Origin: Patiria pectinifera
Taxonomy: Eukaryota > Echinodermata > Asteroidea > Valvatida > Asterinidae
Reading direction: 5' to 3'
Length of the DNA stretch: 64,000 nucleotides
NCBI GenBank assembly: GCA_029964075.1
Contig: CM057142.1
Coordinates: 33,730,392-33,794,391, forward strand
Position numbers and translations under genes: made by a program. The notes under the pieces are model-generated. The model saw nothing but the letters and a program-made list of their open reading frames with translations. It was not told the DNA's origin and did not search any database. Below are positions 60,001 through 64,000 of the stretch, in pieces (position 1 is the stretch's first letter; each line of letters begins with the position of its first letter).

Positions 60001-63000
60001 TGGATCGAATAAGCTGTGCGCCGCCGCGCCAACGTTGGCGAAAGTTAGCAACGAGGCGAACTAGACTGGTCCCCTGTCCTTATCAGCAAGGAAAGGCGAT
60101 CGAGTTAGAGTAAGAGTTTGTAAACAAGTGTCAAAGTTAAAACAACTTTCGAATAAACTTCATGCTTTTTAACAAAAATGTGTTTGTAGAAACATTGGAT
60201 TTACAAAATAAATGTCACTGTATCTTTGGATTGAAACCTGGTTGACTTGGTACTTTTTTAGCAGTGTGGAATTACAAATTTAACCATTGCAGTCATGGTC
60301 TAGTAATAAGTAAACATTAATGAAGCTTGATTTTAATAGAGGTGAAGCTTAAACTATGCAGATGGCCAATATGGTGAAACAGTGGTGAAGCGTCAGACCT
60401 GGCAAAAACTGAAAAAAGTGAAGCTTCACCTATGGAAATAATTCAAAGGGTGAAGCCTGGACTAACACATTTGCTGATAGAGTGAAGTGGTAGTAAAATC
60501 CTGACCTTATACATAATTGGCTCAGGTGAAGAAAGGTGATGACGTGAGGAGGGTGGGTTCAGGCTTCAGATTGACGCCTGCATTAGTCGAAATGAATTCT
60601 CGGTAAAGTGTCCAGGCTATATCAACTGACTGTTGCAGTTATCAAGAAACTTGACAGATAGCGATTAGAATGGAATATTCAAATGACGTGGTAGTATAGC
60701 ATATAGGCCCCCTACATGTTTAATTAAAAGTCCGAAAATAATAGGCGTAGGCCTACATCTTCTGTAGCACATTTTTGACATTATCATGCAAAACGGTAGT
60801 AGTCCATTGAGCCCTATTTTGTATTGGCTACTGGCCACATGGGCATTAATATTTAGCCGTGAATTTGTCAAAACTTGCATATGAACACCCTCCTTATGTG
60901 AGAAAGAGACATCTTCCATGAAGTATTTGGTAACATTCGTTGATTATTTTGTATTCTCAACAATCCAATGATATGTTTGAGACGTTGACATTCCATAGTT
61001 TGCGAACCAGTGGAAAAGTGCCAACCACGGGTCACGTGTGCGAAGCAAATGCCATATGACGTATTATATTATGAACAAAAGGTGGCACAATGCTTTCGCC
61101 ATTGAGGAGGTCCTCCTTGAGCGCACAGTAGTTTGCTCGGACCAATACGTACAAAATATTCGACATCCAGGGAGGAATGGGGACGGGTTGGGGCGATGTT
61201 TAAGAGTGCTGTTTTTGGAAGACGGTATTAACTCTTGCGATGGAACGACATAGCTGTATACGAAAATGTTACAAAAATATTTACACTATAAGTAAGATCC
61301 AATGTGTTTCCCCCATTGTTATATAAGTCGACCTGGAGCGCCCTCAATCGGCCGGTTTCAGTTAATCCGGCCTTATAGCGGCCCAGGAAGGGATGTCGTA
61401 TCCCGGTCATGATCATGTCTTCGTCTCGATCAAGCGTCAATCGCACTGGGCGATTCACTCTGGGGAGGTTGAAAGCACAGGTTGATCAAATGAATGCGAT
61501 GTGATGGTTGTACATTATGGCCTCATATTACTCGGGTTACAACTGCTATACACAGATACAATCTGCTATGTCAGGTTCTATACAGTCAGCTTACCCTGGA
61601 AAGCTTAAAGGTCGTATACCAGGGCGCCTGCTTGCGCCAGTTGGCCTAAGTAAGAGCTTGATTCAATGGAGTCCCAACCAAGTAGTAAGCTTTATTTTTC
61701 CCCCATACAAGTCTGTGATAAGCGTACAGCAGACAGTGCTTTGACAATTACATGTATCAGTGATGAAAAGTAAAACCAACCATTCAAAAATATTTGGTTA
61801 ACTTGTCGACCTTCCCACCAAAACCCCCCAATTATGACATTATTACAATGCATAGGGCCTACATTCACTGTTTTGGCCGGAATTCTTACGGTGCCATAAG
61901 TGTATCAAATCTGGAGACTGAGGACCAATATCGCCAAATTATAATTACTTTCCTTTTAGTACTACCTTACAAGTCCATGATTTAACTAGGTGATAGGCTA
62001 CACCTCAAACACTACTACCTAAATTATCCCTCTTTAATATCTCAACTAATAATTAAAATTAATGATAATAAAACAGGCAATTGATTTGAAAGGTGGCGTG
62101 AGTTTCTTGACGAGGCCGTGTGGCCTGCTATTATTTCTACCATACCACTTGGTATAGTTACGTCACTACATTTCTGATTGAGATCCAACCCTACTGTTGG
62201 AACAGTTGCCGGTGACGTAAGCTTTTCCTTGTTAGGCTCACCCCATCCCAAAACTCACCCCGAGCCGTTTCTATAACCATCGGACTTACTTGTTGGCAGC
62301 TACAGCGCACATAGCTGCAAGTATTCCAGGTCGCGTGGACTTACCACCGAATGCTCCACCCATTCGCTTGATACGGCAGACCACTCTGTTCCTTGGTATG
62401 CCCAAGGCCTCAGCAACCATGCTCTGCCAAATAGAAGAATACCAAAACCAACAAAATACACCAACATATACAACGATAATGTTTGCATTATGACACTCGC
62501 GTCTTCTTCATTGATTGTATGTTGTATGATGAAGAAACGTCTGAATGTGAAATGCATTCCAACAGATATGAGCCCAGTCGATCACAAGTCAATCAGGACA
62601 GGAATACTGACACATAAATGCCCCATAGTCGAGTCATTGGAATATTTCCTCATTTGACAGGATTAAGTTCGATAATGCCGACTGGTAATGACTTACGATG
62701 AATGCGATTCCTTGGTTACAACTCTGGCGGCACTCTAAAAAGTCCAGGGTCAGATTTGGCCCCGAAATCCGGGTCCTATGGGGCCTGCCACTTTTCCGGG
62801 TCAAAAGGACACTTCTGCGGATCAAAACGACAATTTTCCGGGTCGAAATGACCCGCACAATATCGTGTCATTTTGACTCGGAAAAGTGTCATTTCGACCC
62901 GGAAATGTGTCATTTTGACCCTGATAAGTGTTAGGCCAACAGGACCTGGATTCCGGGTCAAACCCGACCCGGAACTTTTTAGAGTGAACGTTCCTTACAT

Positions 63001-63439
63001 TATATGAACATGCTTGATTTTAAATTTCGGCATATGTCGTTGACGTCTCTGTACCAACAGCTTTCAAAGAAAAAAAAACACTTTCTTTTCTTCCAACCTT
63101 CTTGTTTCACAAGTGGTAAGACAATTCACTGCGCGCCTTTTTATTGCCTATCTTTGCTTTAGCTTGATAAGCAATAGCGTATTACCAGTTCCAGCTATGC
63201 AATAGCGTATTACCGACCTGTGGGAGCATTGGCCATTGTGTAGAACTAAAGACTTCGATTTCTCCCCCGTCTCTTGGAATGACTAGAGTTGAGCATGTCT
63301 CCAAGTAGAAGTGCTCCTGGCCACCAATCTTCATGTCCCCTTCTAAGACGCGTTTCGATGTCCCCAACGCTTCATCCACGTTGCCCTTCTTGATGCTGAG
63401 GTTAGATGCATGGAAGAAGGAGTTCTGATCGATGGCATC
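39040..63439 (-). CDS. XDH: Xanthine dehydrogenase/aldehyde oxidase-like molybdoenzyme, C-terminal half (13 exons), 5' part off window
   Basis: Thirteen phase-matched exons (listed separately) encode 630 residues ending ...[14 protein letters not shown]. They cover about the last 47% of an XDH of about 1330 aa: the molybdopterin-binding domains. XDH oxidises hypoxanthine and xanthine to urate in the cytosol or peroxisome. Retained active-site landmarks are STQ (Gln767, bovine numbering), [10 protein letters not shown] (Phe914), Phe1009 and VGEPP (catalytic Glu1261). Three purine-contacting positions differ: GGKS (Glu802 to Ser, 62339-62337), [10 protein letters not shown] (Arg880 to Lys, 59431-59429) and GIAFP (Thr1010 to Pro, 56842-56840). 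It could be an XDH or AOX paralogue with a shifted substrate range. Iron-sulphur and FAD domains are not in the window. The 10.7-kb penultimate intron hosts a lectin locus. Confidence 0.9.
40147..40314 (-). CDS. XDH: XDH-like penultimate exon (after the 10.7-kb intron)
   Basis: Acceptor TCATTTTGTAG, donor AAACAG|GTAGGC, 56 codons, phase 0. Encodes [20 protein letters not shown] and [20 protein letters not shown]. It contains the catalytic Glu (equivalent to Glu1261) at 40305-40303. Confidence 0.94.
40390..40552. repeat. Short inverted-end element (GTGGCGGATATA...GGATCCGCCCCTG)
   Basis: Outer sequences CAGTGGCGGAT and ATCCGCCCCTG are imperfect inverse copies. Similar GGCGGATC-type ends with G/C runs recur near 32600, 36470 and 57935-58163. 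Confidence 0.5.
40597..40715 (+). repeat. Minisatellite, 10-bp unit GAGTCGATCAC-like, about 12 copies
   Basis: Units ACGAGTCGAT, ACGAGCCGAT and CGAGTTGATC at 10-bp spacing. The core (AGTC-ATCAC) is close to that of the array at 21380-21685. Confidence 0.85.
41224..41470 (+). mobile_element. tRNA-derived SINE, second family, copy 2
   Basis: GGGAGTGTGTGATTAGGGTT head and GGCTCGAATCC B box. The body has ACCTGCGATGGACTAGCATC, then ATAAACGCCGGCC. Same family as 15648-15905. Confidence 0.82.
42440..42512 (-). repeat. tRNA-like sequence in duplication unit 1
   Basis: Minus strand CACTGCTGTAGTGTCATGG (A-box region) and GTGCGAGTTCGATTCCCATT (B box). Stem pairing is weak; a SINE head or tRNA pseudogene is likely. 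Confidence 0.5.
43837..45006 (-). pseudogene. 5'-truncated lectin/PAN gene copy (unit 1): repeat array plus intact PAN domain
   Basis: The minus frame is open from just after TAA at 45009-45007 to TAA at 43839-43837. It lacks any ATG, signal peptide and lectin domain. It encodes about 30 copies of an 8-residue repeat (consensus STVNPVDTE), then a cysteine-rich PAN/apple-like domain: [49 protein letters not shown] and ENSCYYFEI. Truncation coincides with the duplication junction. It is either a dead copy or a 3' exon still reachable by splicing from the upstream copy; the intact PAN frame is the reason to keep that possibility open. Confidence 0.75.
44110..44945 (-). repeat. 24-bp coding minisatellite, unit 1
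   Basis: About 30-32 units of a 24-base repeat (plus strand GGTTGACAGTAGACTCGGTA plus TCGACTG-type variation). The unit is divisible by three and encodes an 8-residue Ser/Thr/Pro/Asp-rich repeat. All six frames are largely open over it. Confidence 0.92.
45535..46172. repeat. Palindromic element, both arms present only in unit 2
   Basis: GTTTAGCGTCCTGCCTTTTT at the left faces AAAAAGGAAGCGGGCGGGGA then CGCTAAAC at the right. GGCGCTATTTTTTCCGTACG pairs with the GGTATGGAAAAAAAATAGCG region. Unit 1 keeps only the right arm (to about 42843). Confidence 0.7.
45763..45836 (-). repeat. tRNA-like sequence in duplication unit 2
   Basis: Paralogue of 42440-42512 created by the tandem duplication. The B box has decayed (GTGTGAGTTTGATTCCCATT). 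Confidence 0.5.
47231..47440 (-). pseudogene. Decayed PAN domain of the unit 2 lectin copy
   Basis: Beyond the TAG-TGA pair (47443-47438) the same frame continues with LTGHVIKEF and [15 protein letters not shown]. Near the end, one extra base relative to unit 1 (CTATGAGG against CTACAGG) also creates a TGA. Two stops and a frameshift against an intact sister copy indicate loss of the domain here. Confidence 0.82.
47441..48838 (-). CDS. Secreted C-type lectin-domain protein with 8-residue repeat array (unit 2 copy), C-terminus cut short
   Basis: Reads without intron from ATG 48838 to TAG 47441 (465 aa). The signal peptide is [18 protein letters not shown]. The lectin domain runs over about residues 20-145, with [34 protein letters not shown] and [18 protein letters not shown]. 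Eight cysteines fit a long-form fold. The calcium-site EPN/QPD and WND motifs are missing ([13 protein letters not shown]), so classical sugar binding is doubtful. About 30 copies of STVNPVDTE follow, Ser/Thr-rich and possibly O-glycosylated. The frame stops at DADGRLTS with TAG then TGA where unit 1 reads QC and continues into PAN. An ATG at 48892 is also in frame, but the 48838 start gives a cleaner signal peptide. It is nested on the same strand in an XDH-like intron. Confidence 0.8.
   Translation of the reverse strand: MDTVMLYWIVLMGVSVNAVCPEWKSFQKSRYCLLETKMTRDAASHQCINLGGNLAVPRTQSEQDFILTMAKERLDSWVGCRRSASQASTGEWVHTDGTLCEYTNWPDSWPKNGGCVRMNMIRGSWLDVVCTASNYVMCTVSALADSTVDTGATVSTIDKFPAQTSVDSVDTKSTVNPFVDNELVTAVNPVDNKSTVNPVDTESTVNPVDTESTVNPVHTESTVNPVHTESTVNPADTKSTVNPVHTESTVNPVHTESTVNPADTKSTVNPVHTESTVNPADTKSTVNPVHTESSVNPVDTESTVNPVDTESTVNPVNTESTVNPVHTECTVNPVDTEYTVNPVDTESTVNPADTKFTVNPVDTESTVNPVDTESTVNPVDTKSPVDPVHTESTVDPVETESTINQVNTDTAVNPVDTGTPVNPVDTESSVNQVDTESTANPVGVNKLASPSMFCLKIDADGRLTS
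47505..48345 (-). repeat. 24-bp coding minisatellite, unit 2
   Basis: Same 24-base unit as unit 1, about 30 copies. The NPVHTEST variant (TATGGACTGG on the plus strand) is far more frequent here, showing independent repeat turnover after duplication. Confidence 0.92.
49690..50135 (+). repeat. 3' end of a non-LTR retrotransposon with (TTGAA)n tail
   Basis: Ends GAGATGATGCCTCCACAGAG, TGGAAATAAAAGTTTA and then TTGAATTGAATTGAATTGAA. The terminal short tandem repeat after an AATAAA is typical of CR1/RTE-like 3' ends. The left limit is uncertain. Confidence 0.55.
51022..51210 (-). CDS. XDH: XDH-like exon (3rd from 3' end)
   Basis: Acceptor ATATTCTACAG, donor TCAAAG|GTGAGA, 63 codons. Encodes [17 protein letters not shown] and [17 protein letters not shown]. 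Confidence 0.94.
51760..51940 (-). CDS. XDH: XDH-like exon (4th from 3' end)
   Basis: Acceptor AATTATTCTAG, donor GGACAG|GTAGAG. Encodes [20 protein letters not shown] and [18 protein letters not shown]. Confidence 0.94.
52240..53215. mobile_element. Palindromic element with tRNA-like arms, interrupted by a mariner-type MITE
   Basis: The left arm on the minus strand has GTGGTCGAGTGGTAAGACG (A box) and GGTCGTGGCTTCGAGTCCC (B box). The right arm on the plus strand has AGGAGGTCGTGGGTTCGAGT. Outside these, ACTGTGTTACCTCCC (left) and GGGAGGTAACACACTGAGTA (right) also pair. Removing the insert at 52455-53101 restores the right tRNA-like arm (GTCTGCAC-TA-TAAAGCAGGAGG). It lies in an XDH-like intron. 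Confidence 0.75.
52455..53101. mobile_element. Palindromic mariner-type MITE (CAGGGTGTTTCA ends, TA TSD)
   Basis: CAGGGTGTTTCATAAAAAAA...TTTTTTGTGAAACACCCTG flanked by TA. Nearly the whole 647 bp is an inverted repeat (CCGAGCTTATTTTGTTGATT with its complement at 53065, and so on). Confidence 0.88.
53274..53326 (-). CDS. XDH: XDH-like exon (5th from 3' end)
   Basis: A 53-base exon. Acceptor ATACAG, donor TTCAA|GTAAGT. Encodes [17 protein letters not shown]; the final AA completes a Lys codon with the next exon. Confidence 0.88.
53394..55024 (+). mobile_element. Candidate non-autonomous Helitron with internal tandem units of about 580 bp
   Basis: The 5' end is TC after A (AAAA|TCATAATATAGGG). 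The 3' end has a hairpin, GGTTGTTCCTACAACC, then TCTAG followed by T, the Helitron CTRR rule with A/T insertion. Internal units repeat CCGG(T)nGAAACCGGAAGTGCC (53764, 54356), GCCCTCTAGCGGCAG (53905, 54486) and ATGACGTCACAATGACGT (54175, 54757). No Rep/helicase is encoded. Confidence 0.62.
55253..55440 (-). repeat. Dispersed repeat, inverted copy of 20037-20232
   Basis: Contains ATCTCTGAATGCTGCCATTC, CTCGACCCGGTGACTAAAGA and GGGTGACCAAACTT, matching the other locus in reverse. Confidence 0.75.
55565..55639 (-). CDS. XDH: XDH-like exon (6th from 3' end)
   Basis: Acceptor TGACAG, donor GAGAGCTGG|GTAACT, 25 codons. Encodes [20 protein letters not shown] then TWESW. Confidence 0.9.
55832..56056 (-). 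CDS. XDH: XDH-like exon (7th from 3' end)
   Basis: Acceptor AAATTGATAG, donor GTCAAG|GTGGGT, 75 codons. Encodes [20 protein letters not shown] and [16 protein letters not shown], a highly conserved molybdopterin-binding block. Confidence 0.95.
56822..56903 (-). CDS. XDH: XDH-like exon (8th from 3' end)
   Basis: Acceptor GCATTTTCAG, donor AATCAG|GTAAAG. Encodes [20 protein letters not shown] followed by PLVMMNQ. Pro at 56842-56840 stands where XDH has Thr1010; the preceding Phe1009 is kept. Confidence 0.9.
57297..57392. repeat. Strong 96-base imperfect hairpin in XDH-like intron
   Basis: The arm AACTAGCGCTAAGTAATTTT, AGTTCTGATAAGAATAGTC pairs with GACTGTTCTTATCAGAACTA and AAACTACTTAGCGCTAGTT across an 18-base loop. 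It could be a tiny foldback element or a pre-miRNA-like hairpin on the sense strand of the gene or its antisense. Confidence 0.7.
57675..57820 (-). CDS. XDH: XDH-like exon (9th from 3' end)
   Basis: Acceptor CAATGAATTCAG, donor AACAG|GTATAA. Encodes [20 protein letters not shown] and [16 protein letters not shown]. Confidence 0.9.
57935..58163. repeat. Element remnant with CGGATCTTGAGG and AGATCCGCCCCTGAC ends
   Basis: Outer CGGATCT / AGATCCGCCCC are inverse, and a C run of about 14 lies near 57961. Similar to other GGCGGATC-ended remnants in the window. Confidence 0.45.
58825..59214. mobile_element. Palindromic element with inward-facing tRNA-like arms
   Basis: Left end GCGCAGTGGTAGTTCCCTCG, then CCTTCAACC and a B-box-like ACCCGGTTCGACCCACTTCC. 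The right end is the complement (GGAAGTGGTTCGAACCGGGT...GAACTACAACTGCGC). The inner arms also pair around TGGATTAGAGCCCGTCTCA and ATATCCGGGA. It ends 34 bp from an XDH-like exon (59249-59440). Confidence 0.8.
59249..59440 (-). CDS. XDH: XDH-like exon (10th from 3' end)
   Basis: Acceptor TTTGTTTTCTTGAAG, donor ATACAT|GTAAGA, 64 codons, phase 0. Encodes [18 protein letters not shown] and [15 protein letters not shown]. Lys (AAA, 59431-59429) replaces the XDH substrate-binding Arg880. Phe914 is kept. Confidence 0.93.
59514..60583. repeat. Foldback element rich in GTGAAGC motifs
   Basis: ATGCAGGCGTCAATTTGAAG and CCCACCCTCCTC at the left; GAGGAGGGTGGGTTC and ATTGACGCCTGCAT at the right. GGTGAAGC/GTGAAGCTT motifs are scattered through the interior (59649, 59680, 60340-60460). 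No coding frame is recognised. Confidence 0.65.
61285..61459 (-). CDS. XDH: XDH-like exon (11th from 3' end)
   Basis: Acceptor CAACCTCCCCAG, donor TATAGT|GTAAAT. Encodes [19 protein letters not shown] and [11 protein letters not shown], strongly XDH/AOX-like. Confidence 0.92.
62290..62423 (-). CDS. XDH: XDH-like exon (12th from 3' end)
   Basis: Acceptor CTTCTATTTGGCAG, donor AACAA|GTAAGT. Encodes [15 protein letters not shown] and [15 protein letters not shown]. In XDH the residue after FGGK is Glu802; here it is Ser (TCC at 62339-62337). Confidence 0.92.
62731..62986. mobile_element. MITE, 256 bp, CACTCTAAAAAGT ends
   Basis: CACTCTAAAAAGTCCAGGGT...CCGGAACTTTTTAGAGTG. The inner arms carry CCGGGTC motifs, and GGTCAAAA/TTTTGACC- and GTCATTT-type microrepeats fill the centre. 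It lies in the XDH-like intron between exons 62290-62423 and 63218-63439. Confidence 0.8.
63218..63439 (-). CDS. XDH: XDH-like exon (13th from 3' end)
   Basis: Acceptor TTTTCTGATAG, donor CCACAG|GTCGGT, 74 codons, phase 0. Encodes [19 protein letters not shown] and [13 protein letters not shown], the start of the molybdenum domain. The 561 bases to its right show no further exon. Confidence 0.92.
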
Positions 63440-64000
63440 CTATCAGAAAAAAAGTAACAGTGGAGCTATGTGAAACTCAGTGAGGTCTCACTCACAATAA
63501 AGTTATTACAGGTAGAGTGCAAGTATCAGAAGACCACATTACGAACAGAAAGAACGTGCTTTATGCCATTGATTAGTGGGTTACGATAGAAAGTAAAATA
63601 TAAGGAATTCAGGGGATTCCATCGATTGCAGTTAGACCTACATTCCTTTTCATGTATCCCCAATAAACACATAAGTTGATGTTATTACAGTGTCATAGGG
63701 CAATTAAAAACGAAACTCCAATCTGCAAATTTGCAATTTTCATGCAAAAAGAAGGTGAAAATAAGACAGGTTTATACTGTTAGACAACGTGCTGTTTGTG
63801 TTTACTTCAGAACAAGAAAAATTAGAACCTTTTTTTTCTAATGGGCGCACGTGTTGTTAAAATACACTATTATATCTACCGAACTGACACATTCTTATCT
63901 ACGGCCTTAAACTTTTAAGGGCTGTTTTCCACATCAAACCATTATAACACCCGACTTTCGACATTATACAGTTTTGAAAATAATAATGCAATTCTAGAAT

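Overview
The window is eukaryotic: every recognisable gene is broken by GT-AG introns, coding density is low, and most of the DNA is transposon-derived. The protein repertoire (PRPF39, TMEM179 family, orphan rhodopsin GPCR, C-type lectin/PAN protein, xanthine dehydrogenase) fits an invertebrate deuterostome. The very frequent motifs TAGGCCTAC and TACATGTA resemble what I know of echinoderm genomes (a sea star or relative is my best guess). That assignment is inference; no alignment was run.

Layout. (1) 2798-7869, minus: the 5' half of a PRPF39 gene whose protein carries an N-terminal SAP domain. Four coding exons with matching phases were assembled, including a 41-codon first exon at 7746-7869. 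The 3' exons lie off the left edge. (2) 6354-11619: a dense transposon cluster with two families that make 9-bp target-site duplications, a three-level nested insertion and a 47-bp minimal element. (3) 13137-20492, plus: a complete five-exon TMEM179-family gene (223 aa, four-helix membrane protein). (4) 20493-34056: intergenic DNA with MITEs, a hAT MITE, a mariner MITE, foldback elements and non-LTR tails. (5) 27965-37540: a tandem duplication. The right unit carries an intact single-exon 397-aa rhodopsin-class GPCR (34057-35250, minus). The left unit keeps only its first 38 codons and has gained MITEs whose empty sites survive in the right unit. (6) 39040-63439, minus: thirteen exons (630 codons plus stop) giving the C-terminal half of a xanthine dehydrogenase/aldehyde oxidase protein; the 5' half is off the right edge. 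(7) Nested on the same strand in its 10.7-kb penultimate intron (40315-51021) lies a tandemly duplicated lectin locus. One copy has signal peptide, C-type lectin domain and an 8-residue repeat array but a broken PAN domain. The other lacks the 5' part but keeps an intact PAN domain.

Most notable: the SAP-PRPF39 architecture; replacement of three purine-contacting residues in the XDH-like molybdenum pocket while the catalytic Glu is kept; the complementary decay of the nested lectin copies; and palindromic elements whose arms are inverted tRNA-like sequences. The genes appear functionally unrelated to each other. Exon boundaries were placed by eye from splice consensus, phase and family similarity; no search or transcript evidence was available.
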